NCBI RefSeq assembly: GCF_002218025.2
Contig: NZ_AP018680.1
Span: 1,364,001-1,428,000 of the forward strand
From: Vibrio casei
Lineage (GTDB): Bacteria > Pseudomonadota > Gammaproteobacteria > Enterobacterales > Vibrionaceae
DNA: 64,000 nt
Direction: 5' to 3'
Under the pieces are notes generated by a model that saw nothing but the letters and a program-made list of their open reading frames with translations, ran no database searches and was not told where the DNA came from. Positions 27,692-37,778 of the stretch are shown in pieces (positions within the stretch are counted from its first letter, which is position 1; each line of letters opens with the position of its first letter). Both the position numbers and the translations under genes were made by a program.

Positions 27692-28630
27692 TTAGTTTGG
27701 GTCAAGTGGGCTGATAAAACCGGCTGGCTTCAATGCTAGTACATCACAATTTATTTTATCAATTACATGCTCTGCTGTATTACCAATAAAAACCGCTGAA
27801 AGGCCGGTTCTGCCTGTTGTGCCTAAAATCACTAAGCCTGCGTCAAGCTCTTTAGAGGCTTTCGGGATAATATCTTCCGGTAACCCTTCATTGACACGAG
27901 TGTGTTCTTCATCGATACCATACTTTTGTCTTAATGCCTTCATTGCCGTTAAATGAAAACCTCTTACTGCATCGGTATATGACGTAGGGTCAAATTCAGG
28001 TAATTCGACCGTTACGTTAGCCGGAGTCACTGGATAAGAATTAACTAGAAATAGTTCAGCATTCAGTTGATTTGAAAAATTCAAACCTTGCTTTACCATA
28101 CTTTCATTCAGTGCTGTGTGAGTCGTATTTTCAGAGCCAACATGTACTGACGCAATAATATTGCCATTTACTGGCCAATCGTGATTTTTAACGAGCAATA
28201 CAGGGCAAGGGCACTTACGTAATAAATGCCAATCTGTTGGCGTAAAGAATACCGATTCTAATACATCGTGTTTTCGAGTGGCTTTAATCAAAATATCATG
28301 CTCACCGGAAAATACTTCTGCGATAATGGCTTCGTATGGTCTATGGTGCCACACGACTTTTATATTTAATTCAATGTCACTTTTTAGATAGGGCTCTGCC
28401 ACTTCACGCATCCATGCTTCACGCTGATGAATTACACCTTTACGCATCGCATCGCGCTCATCAGAAGAAAGCATTGATGTCATATCGTATGAAAAATCAT
28501 AAATAGACAAGAAAAAAGTAATTGATGCTGGATCGGGGAGATCTCGAACAATTTGAAAGGCACGAGCCAGTGCCGATTGCTCAACATTATTAACATCTGC
28601 AACGACTAAAATATTTTTATATTCGTTCAT
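27692..28630 (-). CDS. uspE: tandem universal stress protein E
   Basis: A 312-residue protein with two Usp domains. The first begins NILVVADVNN and the second has the nucleotide loop GTTGRTGLSAVFIGNTAEHV near residues 270-289. UspE is a cytoplasmic stress and motility-related protein whose gene commonly follows fnr. Here too it lies downstream of fnr, with fnr's own terminator between them, so it is probably transcribed separately. Confidence 0.93.
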   Translation of the reverse strand: MNEYKNILVVADVNNVEQSALARAFQIVRDLPDPASITFFLSIYDFSYDMTSMLSSDERDAMRKGVIHQREAWMREVAEPYLKSDIELNIKVVWHHRPYEAIIAEVFSGEHDILIKATRKHDVLESVFFTPTDWHLLRKCPCPVLLVKNHDWPVNGNIIASVHVGSENTTHTALNESMVKQGLNFSNQLNAELFLVNSYPVTPANVTVELPEFDPTSYTDAVRGFHLTAMKALRQKYGIDEEHTRVNEGLPEDIIPKASKELDAGLVILGTTGRTGLSAVFIGNTAEHVIDKINCDVLALKPAGFISPLDPN

Positions 28631-28731
28631 AGAAACTCCCTACATTTGCGTTAAATCAGAAGATCACTTTATCTATTACTGTAGCTGAATATGAAGAGTA
28701 TTTTTAGTGACCTAACCAATATTTCAGAAAG

Positions 28732-28765
28732 AAAAAAGCCGCTATCATCACAATAGCGGCTTTTA
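28732..28765 (-). terminator. terminator after fnr
   Basis: A 13-bp stem (AAAAAGCCGCTAT with ATAGCGGCTTTTA) and a 7-nt loop, with T-rich sides. Confidence 0.85.
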
Positions 28766-28785
28766 ATTATTTGAATTAACAGTGA

Positions 28786-29532
28786 TTAGTCGTCTACGAC
28801 ACCGGCAAGTTTCTGTAAAGCATCATGATCGTTAATCGTAATATACTTTCCTTTCACACTCAAAATTTCACTTTTTTGAAAACGACCAAGCAAACGGCTA
28901 ATGGTTTCAACTGTAAGGCCTAAGTAATTACCGATATCCCCACGAGTCATCGTTAAACGAAACTCTCTGGGTGAAAACCCTCGCTGAGAAAAGCGCGTAG
29001 AAAGACTGAATAAAAATGCGGCTAAACGTTCCTCGGCATTCTTTTTAGAAAGGAGTAGAATCATGTTTTGGTCGCCTTTTATTTCATTGCTCATCAAACG
29101 CATGATTTGCTGACGAAGTTTTGGCATTTTCCCAGAAAGCTCATCCAAGGTTTCATAAGGAATCTCACAAACCATTGAGGTCTCTAAAGCTTGGGCAAAA
29201 CTAGGGTGTGAACTGTTATTTATAGCATCGAAACCAATTAAATCACCAGCAAGATGGAAAGCGGTAATTTGTTCATCGCCTTGCTCTGTGATGGTGTAGC
29301 TTTTTATTGTTCCAGAACGAATAGCATACAAAGATTTAAGTTCATCACCAGCCTTAAATATTTCTTGTCCTTTCTGAATAGGTTTTTTACGTTCAATTAT
29401 TTCATCAAGTTGATCCAATTCAGAATCATTCAATGTAAAAGGAATGCATAATTGACTTATGCTACAGTCTTGGCAATGGATAGCACATCCGCCAGACTGG
29501 GCACGTTTTATTTTCGCATTATCTGAAATCAT
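28786..29532 (-). CDS. fnr: oxygen-sensing regulator FNR
   Basis: A 248-residue CRP/FNR regulator that binds a [4Fe-4S] cluster and controls anaerobic and microaerobic genes. Cysteines 20, 23, 29 and 122 match the cluster ligands; Cys16 is extra. The effector-domain beta roll is followed by a helix-turn-helix ([20 protein letters not shown]) with the E-SR recognition residues that read TTGAT. A perfect FNR box lies 20 bases before the ATG, implying autoregulation. The cbb3 oxidase genes lie upstream in the same direction. Confidence 0.96.
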   Translation of the reverse strand: MISDNAKIKRAQSGGCAIHCQDCSISQLCIPFTLNDSELDQLDEIIERKKPIQKGQEIFKAGDELKSLYAIRSGTIKSYTITEQGDEQITAFHLAGDLIGFDAINNSSHPSFAQALETSMVCEIPYETLDELSGKMPKLRQQIMRLMSNEIKGDQNMILLLSKKNAEERLAAFLFSLSTRFSQRGFSPREFRLTMTRGDIGNYLGLTVETISRLLGRFQKSEILSVKGKYITINDHDALQKLAGVVDD

Positions 29533-29552
29533 AAATTACCGATGAGTTATAA

Positions 29553-29566
29553 TTGATATACATCAA
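29553..29566. promoter_or_regulatory. FNR box upstream of fnr
   Basis: TTGAT, four bases, ATCAA: an exact match to the FNR consensus. It lies 20 bases upstream of the fnr ATG, at or just after the likely promoter, a position that would repress and so fits negative autoregulation. Confidence 0.8.
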
Positions 29567-29625
29567 TATTTTAGCAGTTCATACCTCTAAAGGACAGTAG
29601 TAAATGGAGGTCTAAGACATAACCA

Positions 29626-30297
29626 TCACATTAATCTAACAACTCCTTGATACAACTGGAATAAGGCATAAAACAAAAGTAAGGTTGCACCAATGCGCCT
29701 AAAGAGTATGGATTTTATCCACTGATTTAGTTTGGTGGTACTTAACCCAATGGATAGCATTAAAGGGAGTGTGCCTAAACCAAAAGAAAACATAATTAAA
29801 GCGCCTTGGGGGGCGCCGCCAGAGGCAGCAGACCAAGTTAACATTGAATAGACAAGCCCACAGGGTAACCATCCCCAAATAAAACCAAAAGGAATCGCAT
29901 AAAAAGGATGCTTAATTGGTAATAACTTTTTCCCTAATGGAGAGATATACTTCCAGATGTGCTGCCCTGTTTTCTCAATATAAAGTAACCCTGCCCACCA
30001 TTGACCAATGTATAAAGCCAAGATTATCATAAAAATAGAGGAAATAAGACGAAGCCAATTTAGTGGGGCATTTACACCTGAATATTCAGCTATGGTTGAG
30101 ATTGTTGAACCAACAATACCACCAATCAAAGTATAGCTAATAATGCGCCCTACATTATACAAGATGGGGTTAAGCCATAAGCGCTTAGACGACATTTCGC
30201 CTATATTCATTAGACTGGCAATACCACCACACATTCCCATGCAATGGCCTGCACCTAATAATCCAATTAGAAAAGCAGCAAACCAATCATTCGTCAT
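29626..30297 (-). CDS. TauE/SafE-like (DsbD_2) membrane protein of the cbb3 cluster
   Basis: A 223-residue inner-membrane protein with about six helices and the conserved GHCMGMCGG motif near residues 17-25, which suggests metal or sulfur chemistry. Members next to cco genes are annotated as sulfite exporter TauE/SafE-like or copper-related proteins. The location, overlapping ccoS in an ATGA, points to a role in copper supply to cytochrome oxidase. It ends the ccoHIS assembly run, just before fnr. Confidence 0.82.
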   Translation of the reverse strand: MTNDWFAAFLIGLLGAGHCMGMCGGIASLMNIGEMSSKRLWLNPILYNVGRIISYTLIGGIVGSTISTIAEYSGVNAPLNWLRLISSIFMIILALYIGQWWAGLLYIEKTGQHIWKYISPLGKKLLPIKHPFYAIPFGFIWGWLPCGLVYSMLTWSAASGGAPQGALIMFSFGLGTLPLMLSIGLSTTKLNQWIKSILFRRIGATLLLFYALFQLYQGVVRLM

Positions 30298-30473
30298 TGC
30301 TTTTCCTTTTTCTCAATCTTGGTTTTTATCTCGTCATTATCATCAAATAAAATACTGTGTCCTTGCCGATCAAGATCATCAAACTGTTCTGTTTTAACCG
30401 CCCAAATAAATACTGCAACCGCTATACAAACAAAGATAATAGCGATAGGAATGAGTAAATATAAGCTTTCCAT
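30294..30473 (-). CDS. ccoS: cbb3 oxidase maturation protein CcoS
   Basis: A 59-residue protein with one N-terminal membrane helix (LLIPIAIIFVCIAVAVFIWAV) and a charged tail containing FDDLDRQGHSILFDD, the CcoS hallmark. It starts one base after the ccoI stop and overlaps the TauE-like gene by four bases. CcoS helps insert cofactors into CcoN. Confidence 0.93.
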   Translation of the reverse strand: MESLYLLIPIAIIFVCIAVAVFIWAVKTEQFDDLDRQGHSILFDDNDEIKTKIEKKEKQ

Positions 30474-32858
30474 CTATTTCAATAACCTCAAAGAGTTGGT
30501 CACCACAATAATTGAGCTTGCGGACATGCCTATAACTGCAAAATATGGGGCGATAAAGCCCATTACTGCTAAAGGTAAAATTAATGCATTATACCCAAGT
30601 GCCCAAGCTAAATTCTGACGAATAATACGTCTAGTATGTAGAGCTAGTTTTCTTGCCTCAAGTATTTTATTTAATTTGTCACCAAGTAACACCATATCAG
30701 CCGACGCCTTAGCTACATCCGAACCACTACCCATTGCAACGGATAAATGAGCACCAGCTAAAGTAGGGGCATCATTAATACCATCTCCAATCATTAAAGT
30801 GATATAAGTGTGGTTGAGTTCATTTAAGTAATGTAATTTATCAGCAGGTTTTAGTTGACATCGATAATCCTCAATACCAAGTTTATTGGCCACCTTTTGG
30901 GTGCTGTGCAAAGAGTCCCCCGTTAGTATCGTAATTTTTAAGCCTTTTTCTTTAAGTTTATTAATGAAATTAGGGCTTTCAGATCTGATCGGATCTACGT
31001 ATTCAAAACAGGCTACTAGCGAGTCATCACACGATAAATAAATGGTTGAAGCCTCATCCGTTTCCTTTGGATGTTTGGTTACAAAACTTAATGTACCAAT
31101 TTTCCAAATTTTGTTTTGATATTCGCCACTTAAGCCTGAGCCAATAACATTTTTCACATTATTAATAACTATTTTATCTGAATAGTATGAGGAAAATGCA
31201 TTTGCAATGGGATGGTTAGCATGTTTTTCTAAGCTTGCTGCAACTGAGAAACATTCAGACTGACTCATTTCTGAACCTTCGTATACCCTACATTGACTAA
31301 TTTCAATATTGCCTTCTGTTAAGGTACCGGTTTTATCTAGTACGATATGATTTATTTTGCATAAGGTTTCAAATACATGTCCCTTACGTAATAAGATACC
31401 TAATGTACCGAGCCGAGATGTAGAACAAGTGACAGCAGTGGGTGTCGCTAATGAAAGGGCGCATGGACACGTTGCAACTAAAACGGAGAGCATAATCCAA
31501 AATGCAGAGTCTGGTTGGTGTAGATGCCAATACCACCAAGTACCAGCAGCGATAATTAAAATAATAACGACAAAATATTTTGCGACATAATCGGCTATTT
31601 CAGCAATTTTAGGTTTCGATAATTGCGCTTCATCTTGTAGGCGAACAATATTAGAAATGACAGAATCAGCTTTATGGCTGGTGACTTTTAATTCAAAAGA
31701 TTCACCTACATTCATTGTTCCTGCATACACAAAATCATATTGTTGCTTAAAGACCGGGATAGACTCACCCGTTAGCATGGATTCGTCGACTTGCGTCGAA
31801 CCTATAATCACTTTTCCATCCGCAGGAATATGTTCCCCAGGGAGAACTTGAATGGTATCGCCAATTTTTAAGCTTCGAACTGGGACTTGCTCACCATTGT
31901 TCATTCTAGCCATTGCTGGCACTAGTTTTAAAAGGTTCGCGCTGGCGGTAGCGGCCTTACGCCTAGCACGCATCTCAAGAAATCGACCAACCAATAAAAA
32001 GAAAGTAAACATAGAAATGGATTCAAAAAAGACTTCGCCGGTTCCTGTCAGTGTTGCCCATACACTTGAAACATAAGCAAAGATCAAGGCAATAGAAACG
32101 GGAACATCCATACCAAGCGTTCGGCCTTTGATACTTCGCCAAGCATTCAAATAAAATGGCTGAGCAGAATACAGCAAGACTGGTGTTGCAAAAATTAAAC
32201 TGACGACGCGAAGGTATTGTTTGAATTCAGTATCAAGGTCTGAAAAAACTTCAAAATAAAGAGCAATAGCTAGCATCATAACTTGCATAGTAGCAAGACC
32301 TGCAACGCCTAAGCGGTAGAGATATTGCTTCATCATTTGGTGATACGCTTCTTCATGCTGGTTAGGCTCGAAAGGGGCGGCTTTATAACCTAATTGATGA
32401 ATGGAACGCAATAAATCACTTAATCGTGTTTGTTCAGTATTCCACTTTAATATGGCTCGGTTAGTTGTGATATTTACCCGTATAAGTATTACACCCTTAA
32501 CAGCATGTAATTGTTTTTCAATAAGCCATGCACAGGCAGCACAAGAGACCCCATCGAGTGACAGTGTCACCTCGGATAGATTATCATCATTCCTAACAAA
32601 TTCTTGCTGCACTTCAATGTTATCGTAATGAATAAGTTTTTGAAGTTGCTCGGGAATAAGGTCAACTTTTTCCGCAGGAGATGTTCGGTATTGATAATAG
32701 GAATCTAGACCACTTTCGACAATGGTTTGTGCGACAGATTGGCATCCTAGACAACACATTTCTCGTTGCTGCCCTAGAATATCAACGGTAAAGCTAGCTT
32801 TAGCTGGTACAACATCACCACAGTGATAGCACGCTTGTTGCGTCGATGATTGATACAT
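30474..32858 (-). CDS. ccoI: copper-exporting P1B-type ATPase CcoI/FixI
   Basis: A 794-residue P-type ATPase that delivers copper for cbb3 oxidase assembly. It starts with a cysteine-rich region (CYHCGD, CCLGCQS), then an HMA domain with CAACAW, eight membrane helices with the metal-site CPC (TCPCALSLATP), the phosphorylated Asp in DKTGTLTEG, TGES and GDGINDAP. The length and order match FixI/CcoI. The ATG is 14 bases after the ccoH stop. ccoS follows directly. Confidence 0.95.
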   Translation of the reverse strand: MYQSSTQQACYHCGDVVPAKASFTVDILGQQREMCCLGCQSVAQTIVESGLDSYYQYRTSPAEKVDLIPEQLQKLIHYDNIEVQQEFVRNDDNLSEVTLSLDGVSCAACAWLIEKQLHAVKGVILIRVNITTNRAILKWNTEQTRLSDLLRSIHQLGYKAAPFEPNQHEEAYHQMMKQYLYRLGVAGLATMQVMMLAIALYFEVFSDLDTEFKQYLRVVSLIFATPVLLYSAQPFYLNAWRSIKGRTLGMDVPVSIALIFAYVSSVWATLTGTGEVFFESISMFTFFLLVGRFLEMRARRKAATASANLLKLVPAMARMNNGEQVPVRSLKIGDTIQVLPGEHIPADGKVIIGSTQVDESMLTGESIPVFKQQYDFVYAGTMNVGESFELKVTSHKADSVISNIVRLQDEAQLSKPKIAEIADYVAKYFVVIILIIAAGTWWYWHLHQPDSAFWIMLSVLVATCPCALSLATPTAVTCSTSRLGTLGILLRKGHVFETLCKINHIVLDKTGTLTEGNIEISQCRVYEGSEMSQSECFSVAASLEKHANHPIANAFSSYYSDKIVINNVKNVIGSGLSGEYQNKIWKIGTLSFVTKHPKETDEASTIYLSCDDSLVACFEYVDPIRSESPNFINKLKEKGLKITILTGDSLHSTQKVANKLGIEDYRCQLKPADKLHYLNELNHTYITLMIGDGINDAPTLAGAHLSVAMGSGSDVAKASADMVLLGDKLNKILEARKLALHTRRIIRQNLAWALGYNALILPLAVMGFIAPYFAVIGMSASSIIVVTNSLRLLK

Positions 32859-32872
32859 TTATAAAAAATCCC

Positions 32873-33352
32873 TTAATCCAATAAAATGGTTGGAGTGTCA
32901 GTAGGAAAACCAACCTTACCTTGAATCATCCACTCTTTATTATGAGGCTCAAACTTGATGAACCAAGGTCCATTTAAAGGTGCATCTAAAGTAATTCGAT
33001 AGTTTCCATTTGCATCAGAGCTGATGGTACGTTCGAAGTCTCTATCAGGCAAAGTACGGTGGGTAAAGCTTACTTGCAAAGCAGGATAAATAGGCAGTTT
33101 ACCTTTATCTAAATGAAAAAGAAGCCCAGTGCTAGTCGAAACCACAGTCGCTTTTAATTGAAAACCTTTAGCAACATGTATTTTAGTTAGATCAACATTA
33201 ATACCTTTACCTTCTTTATAGTAATCTTCAGAAACAAGATTCACACTATTTTGAGCGAAAATCCCAAGGGTGATGAAGCTACCAGTGACCGCACACATCG
33301 GGAGGAAAATAAGAAACCACGGCCAAAACTGTTTATACCAAGGCTTTTTCAT
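32873..33352 (-). CDS. ccoH: FixH/CcoH-family cbb3 assembly protein
   Basis: A 159-residue membrane-anchored protein with one N-terminal helix (FWPWFLIFLPMCAVTGSFITLG) and a periplasmic beta domain (FixH family, ending GPWFIKFEPHNKEWMIQGK). CcoH helps stabilise the oxidase and works with CcoI. I chose the ATG at 33352 (MKKPWYKQ), because a frame start at 33403 would place residues inside the terminator of the oxidase operon. Confidence 0.9.
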   Translation of the reverse strand: MKKPWYKQFWPWFLIFLPMCAVTGSFITLGIFAQNSVNLVSEDYYKEGKGINVDLTKIHVAKGFQLKATVVSTSTGLLFHLDKGKLPIYPALQVSFTHRTLPDRDFERTISSDANGNYRITLDAPLNGPWFIKFEPHNKEWMIQGKVGFPTDTPTILLD

Positions 33353-33385
33353 AACATTCTCACAAGTTAAAAATTTATAACATAG

Positions 33386-33414
33386 AAGAAAAAACAGCCC
33401 CATAAGGGGCTGTT
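33386..33414 (-). terminator. terminator of the ccoNOQP operon
   Basis: A 9-bp GC-rich stem (AACAGCCCC with GGGGCTGTT), a tetraloop and six T on the minus strand, between ccoP and ccoH. Some read-through could feed ccoHIS. Confidence 0.85.
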
Positions 33415-33431
33415 AAACCATAAACTAAGAA

Positions 33432-34424
33432 TTAGTTAGCTGATTCAGGTGACCTTTGGTTACTGAGGCTCCAGACATAGGAAGCAACAAGGTGGATTTT
33501 ATCTTCACCTAAAATATTTCCCCACGCAGGCATAACGCCTTGGCGACCATACATTACCGTTTCTGTCACATCGGCACGAGAATCACCGAATAACCAATCA
33601 TTGTCAGTAAGATCTGGCGCACCAAAGGCTGGGTTACCTTTACCGTCGGTCCCATGACAAGCAGCACAAGCAGCAAAGCGAACTTTACCTGCCGCAGCCT
33701 CACGAGAATTGACTTTACGTCCAGATAAATTCAGAACGTAGCTAACAACTTCGTGCACACCATCTTCACCAAACGTCTCTCCCCAAGCTGGCATAGCCCC
33801 AACCCGACCATGACGAATCGTGGTTAGAATGGCTTCAGGTTCACCACCATACAACCAAGCATTATCCGTTAAGTTAGGGAAACCTTTTTGCCCACGGGCA
33901 TCAGAGCCATGGCATTGAGAACAGTTTTGTAGAAACAGATTCTGCCCAACTCTCAATGCTGCAGGGTCAGCTGCGATCTCGGGTATTGTTTTATAGCCAG
34001 TCCCAGCCTCGTTATTCGCTAAGCGTTTGAAAGATTCACCATAAAATTTATTGGCATCATCTAGCTCTTTTGAATATTCATCAAGTTGTCTGTTTTCTTG
34101 AGCACTTTTAATAGAAGCATTCATTTCTGCCACAGATTTTACTTGTTGTGGAGAACTAGTCCAACCTAAAAGACCAGGAAAGTTACCTAAGCCAGGATAT
34201 AAAGTAAGATATACCGCCGAGAAGGCAAACGCCGCGAAAAATAAATAAGTCCACCATTTGGGAAGCGGGTTATTCAGTTCACGAATACCATCGTATTCAT
34301 GACCCATATCAGCACCTTCTTCAACTCCCATCTTATCTTTTAAACACCAGATCAGTATGGCTAAAATACCAAAAATGGTACCTAGTGTAATTACTGTTAC
34401 CCAGACACTCCAGAATGTAGTCAT
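33432..34424 (-). CDS. ccoP: cbb3 oxidase diheme subunit CcoP
   Basis: A 330-residue membrane-anchored cytochrome c. It has two N-terminal helices, then two heme c domains with CSQCH and CAACH and Met ligands in GAMPAW and GVMPAW. It carries electrons to CcoN. Its AGGAGG ribosome site lies in the last codons of ccoQ, and its ATG overlaps the ccoQ TAA by one base. Confidence 0.96.
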   Translation of the reverse strand: MTTFWSVWVTVITLGTIFGILAILIWCLKDKMGVEEGADMGHEYDGIRELNNPLPKWWTYLFFAAFAFSAVYLTLYPGLGNFPGLLGWTSSPQQVKSVAEMNASIKSAQENRQLDEYSKELDDANKFYGESFKRLANNEAGTGYKTIPEIAADPAALRVGQNLFLQNCSQCHGSDARGQKGFPNLTDNAWLYGGEPEAILTTIRHGRVGAMPAWGETFGEDGVHEVVSYVLNLSGRKVNSREAAAGKVRFAACAACHGTDGKGNPAFGAPDLTDNDWLFGDSRADVTETVMYGRQGVMPAWGNILGEDKIHLVASYVWSLSNQRSPESAN

Positions 34425-34603
34425 TACTTCATTCCTCCCTGTTTTTGTTCTTTACTCGATTCTTCCGGCTCATCATCAAAAATCAGATTCGCCGCTTCAT
34501 CAAAACGAGATTGGCGATTCTTGCCGCAGGCCCACCACAAAACACCACAAAAACTGATAAACAATACTAAGGTCCAAATACTATGAAGGGTTATAATATC
34601 CAT
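34424..34603 (-). CDS. ccoQ: cbb3 oxidase subunit CcoQ
   Basis: A 59-residue protein: one membrane helix (WTLVLFISFCGVLWWACG), then a polar tail with FDEAANLIFDDE, the CcoQ/FixQ pattern. It sits between ccoO and ccoP as in other cbb3 operons, and overlaps ccoP by one base. It stabilises the complex. Confidence 0.93.
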   Translation of the reverse strand: MDIITLHSIWTLVLFISFCGVLWWACGKNRQSRFDEAANLIFDDEPEESSKEQKQGGMK

Positions 34604-34614
34604 ATTATCATCTC

Positions 34615-35232
34615 TTATTTCATGGCATGGCCAAGCGATTGTAGATAGGCAACCAAAGCATCAAGCTCTGTTTTACCTTCTACATCAGACTTAGCGTTAG
34701 CGATTTGTTCATCGGTATATGGTACGCCAAATGAATCACGGAAAAGACGAAGCTTTTGAGCAGTATATTCACCCGTTAGTTTATTTTCAGCTAACCACGG
34801 ATAACCCGGCATTATCGATTCTGGAACCACTTCACGAGGGTCAATTAAGTGCACTCGGTGCCATTCATCGGAATAACGACCACCAACACGAGCAAGATCC
34901 GGACCGGTACGCTTAGAACCCCATAAAAATGGATGCTCCCAAACCGATTCACCCGCAACTGAATAGTGTCCGTAACGTTCAGTTTCAGAGCGGAATGGAC
35001 GGATCATTTGGCTGTGGCAAACATGACAGCCTTCTTTTATATAAAGATCGCGTCCTTCCATCTGCAATGCAGTATAAGGTTTCAGATCTTCAACAGGTTC
35101 AGTTGTTTGTTTTTGGAAGATAAGCGGAGTAATTTCCACCAATGCCCCTAAACTAATACCAAAAACCATTAATATAGCCAATAATCCAACGTTTTTTTCG
35201 ACTATTGAATGGCGATTCTTATTAGAACTCAT
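34615..35232 (-). CDS. ccoO: cbb3 oxidase monoheme subunit CcoO
   Basis: A 205-residue cytochrome c anchored by one N-terminal helix, with one heme site (GCHVCHSQ). The segment [18 protein letters not shown] and the SIMPGYPW Met ligand are typical of CcoO. A GGAGG site precedes the ATG. It lies 11 bases after ccoN. Confidence 0.96.
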   Translation of the reverse strand: MSSNKNRHSIVEKNVGLLAILMVFGISLGALVEITPLIFQKQTTEPVEDLKPYTALQMEGRDLYIKEGCHVCHSQMIRPFRSETERYGHYSVAGESVWEHPFLWGSKRTGPDLARVGGRYSDEWHRVHLIDPREVVPESIMPGYPWLAENKLTGEYTAQKLRLFRDSFGVPYTDEQIANAKSDVEGKTELDALVAYLQSLGHAMK

Positions 35233-35243
35233 ACTATAGCCTC

Positions 35244-36674
35244 CTATAAAGCCGGTTGAGAAATAGCTTTAAGGCTACTCTTAGGTGAAGTTACTGTTTT
35301 ATATGTATTATATGCCATCAACCACATACCAGAGACAATAATCACACCACCAATGAAACGGACTAAATAGAATGGATGAGAAGCTTCAACTGTCTCAACA
35401 AAACTGTATGTTAATGTTCCATCAGAATTCACTGCACGCCACATCAATCCTTGCATAACACCTGAAATCCACATAGCCACGATATACAAAACCGTACCAA
35501 TGGTTGCAAGCCAGAAGTGCACATTAATTAACTTAATAGAGTACATCCGTTCTTGACCGAACAATTTTGGAATCAAGTGGTAAAGCGAACCAATGGTGAC
35601 CATAGCAACCCAACCTAAAGCACCAGAATGCACATGACCAATGGTCCAATCAGTATAATGAGATAAGGCGTTTACTGTTTTAATTGCCATCATTGGGCCT
35701 TCAAAGGTAGACATACCGTAGAAAGACAAAGAAACAATTAAGAAGCGTAAGATTGGATCGTAACGCAGTTTATGCCAAGCACCAGAAAGGGTCATAATAC
35801 CGTTAATCATACCACCCCAAGAAGGTACAAATAGGAGTATAGACATCACCATACCAACAGACTGCGTCCAATCAGGAAGGGCTGTATAGTGTAAATGGTG
35901 AGGGCCAGCCCAAATATATAGAGAAATCAACCCCCAAAAATGGACAATCGATAAACGATATGAATAAACCGGACGCTCTGCTTGCTTAGGCACAAAATAG
36001 TACATCATACCCAAGAAACCTGCCGTTAATAGGAAACCTACCGCATTATGGCCGTACCACCATTGTACCATTGCATCAACTGCACCAGAGTAAATGGAGT
36101 AAGACTTTCCTAAAGAAACCGGTATGGCCATACTATTTACAATATGCAAAACCGCAACGGTTAAGATAAACCCGCCAAAGAACCAGTTTGCAACATAAAT
36201 ATGAGAGGTATTTCTTTTGATCAAAGTACCAAAGAAAACAGTAGCATAAGCTACCCACACAATAGCAATAGCGATATCAATCGGCCATTCTAATTCTGCA
36301 TACTCTTTACTTGTTGTATATCCTAAAGGTAGGGTGATGATTGCAGACAAAATAATCGCTTGCCATCCCCAAAAGGTGAAAGGAACTAACAGCCCACCGA
36401 AAAGGCGGGTTTTACAAGTTCGTTGTACAACATAGTATGAAGAGGTAAATAGGGCACTTACCCCGAATGCAAATATTACCGCATTTGTATGTAATGGACG
36501 TAAACGGCTGTACGTCAACCACGGCGTATCAAAGTTAAGCTGTGGCCAGACTAATTGAGCAGCAATTAATACCCCAACGCTCATACCTACAATTCCCCAA
36601 AGTATGGTAACTAAGGCAAATTGACGTACGACCGTGTAGTTATAATTATGCTCAAGCTGATGTTCTTGGCTCAT
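35244..36674 (-). CDS. ccoN: cbb3 oxidase catalytic subunit CcoN
   Basis: A 476-residue heme-copper oxidase subunit with about twelve helices. It carries low- and high-spin heme and copper ligand His residues ([49 protein letters not shown]). It reduces oxygen at low concentration. I chose the ATG at 36674, with a GGAAG site, over a TTG five codons upstream. It heads the ccoNOQP operon. No FNR box is visible in the 220 bases before it. Confidence 0.96.
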   Translation of the reverse strand: MSQEHQLEHNYNYTVVRQFALVTILWGIVGMSVGVLIAAQLVWPQLNFDTPWLTYSRLRPLHTNAVIFAFGVSALFTSSYYVVQRTCKTRLFGGLLVPFTFWGWQAIILSAIITLPLGYTTSKEYAELEWPIDIAIAIVWVAYATVFFGTLIKRNTSHIYVANWFFGGFILTVAVLHIVNSMAIPVSLGKSYSIYSGAVDAMVQWWYGHNAVGFLLTAGFLGMMYYFVPKQAERPVYSYRLSIVHFWGLISLYIWAGPHHLHYTALPDWTQSVGMVMSILLFVPSWGGMINGIMTLSGAWHKLRYDPILRFLIVSLSFYGMSTFEGPMMAIKTVNALSHYTDWTIGHVHSGALGWVAMVTIGSLYHLIPKLFGQERMYSIKLINVHFWLATIGTVLYIVAMWISGVMQGLMWRAVNSDGTLTYSFVETVEASHPFYLVRFIGGVIIVSGMWLMAYNTYKTVTSPKSSLKAISQPAL

Positions 36675-36895
36675 CTTGAATGCTTCCAATCTTTATAATT
36701 AACTACATAGCATCAACACTAAAATAGTGTTGTAATGTCACCCAAACACAGATTACCAAAGTTAGTTTCTAAAACTGGTAACAATAGCTTTAAATAAAAG
36801 CAACATTTTCGTTGCCCACTATACCTGAGATACCAATAGGTTATACAGGCTTATTACTTAATAATTTGAAGTCAGTTACATAGGAAAGTGAAGGA

Positions 36896-37315
36896 ATGGC
36901 AGCAGAAAAACTTACAAAGGCAAGACTTGTACAAATAACGCTCATCTTCATTGTTTTAGTTAGTGCATTTACATGGCGAACTATTGAGCATAGAGAGGAG
37001 ATAAGTACAAAGATAAGCTGTAAAAAAGAACAAATATGCCAATTCAAAGATCTGGAAACAGATTACTCAATTTTATTTAATCAAGTATCATCTTCAGAAT
37101 TAAAAATTACGTTACAAATTATTAAAAATAAAATGGAAAATGAAAATCAAATAACAAAATCGATTTGGCTAAGTTCACAGGGGATAAAATTAGAAAGAAC
37201 ACATCTATCGACATCACAAGAATTACATCTTTCTATTATCAATCTAGAAAATAAAAACGCTTTTATCATTGAAACGGATACAAATAAACTAATTACTTTA
37301 ATTTTAAGTAATTAG
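36896..37315 (+). CDS. unknown single-pass membrane protein divergent from ccoN
   Basis: A 139-residue protein I do not recognise. It has one N-terminal membrane helix (VQITLIFIVLVSAFTW, about 12-27) and a polar, beta-rich remainder with two cysteines (SCKKEQICQF). The start has an AGGAAAG site. It is very AT-rich, and diverges from the ccoN operon across a 220-bp shared promoter region. This may link it to respiration or copper, but nothing in the protein shows that. Confidence 0.6.
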   Translation: MAAEKLTKARLVQITLIFIVLVSAFTWRTIEHREEISTKISCKKEQICQFKDLETDYSILFNQVSSSELKITLQIIKNKMENENQITKSIWLSSQGIKLERTHLSTSQELHLSIINLENKNAFIIETDTNKLITLILSN

Positions 37316-37595
37316 TTTGTTGTATAGGGCACACATTATTCAGGTAAAATACAAATCACACTTATATTTAACATAATATACATAATGCGCACTATTAATG
37401 TTGGTCCCATTTAGTATTGCCACTTCTTATCAAAGTTAAATTATCTCTGTAGATTCAACACGCCGATTGAAGAATTGGTTGTGTTTAATATTATCTATAC
37501 ATGCAATGTATATAAGACTCATTTGGCGTTAATAATGACTTCAGGCTAAAAAATCGTTACCAAGAATTTCTTGTAAGAGATAATCACATTTGATA
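37316..37595. other. intergenic leader region before the mntP riboswitch
   Basis: About 280 AT-rich bases with small palindromes such as ATACAT-GCA-ATGTAT near 37498-37512 and CAAGAATTTCTTG at 37561-37573. One of them could be a metal-regulator site. No frame is visible. Confidence 0.4.
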
Positions 37596-37778
37596 AATTT
37601 GCGCCTCCTTGGGGAGTAGCCTACTTTCAATTGCGAAAGTGTTCGTGTCAACATACTTGGTCAAATGACCATGGTACGAACGCCTTTTGGTTGGCGAGAC
37701 CATTGATATATTCATGCCTGTTGGTCGGGCGTGTGGATATATCGTGGTTTTAACTGCCTGACCGGAAATTATTATAAA
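37596..37778 (+). promoter_or_regulatory. yybP-ykoY manganese riboswitch and expression platform
   Basis: The sequence shows the conserved GGGGAGTAG loop (37611-37619), GTCAACATACTTGGTC, CATGGTACGAACGCC and GGCGAGACC blocks of the yybP-ykoY class, directly before an mntP gene, its usual partner. Downstream, GGTCGGGC (37723-37730) can pair with GCCTGACC (37756-37763), which adjoins the GGAAA ribosome site. GATATAT (37705-37711) can pair with ATATATC (37738-37744). These two pairings cross, so they may be the alternative states. Confidence 0.85.

Noticed and set aside
36675..36895. FNR box before ccoN
   Set aside because: Only a single half-site (TTGAT) is present; the second half does not match.
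37731..37778. Longer mntP start giving MWIYRGF and following
   Set aside because: Those codons overlap the riboswitch expression platform and do not match MntP.
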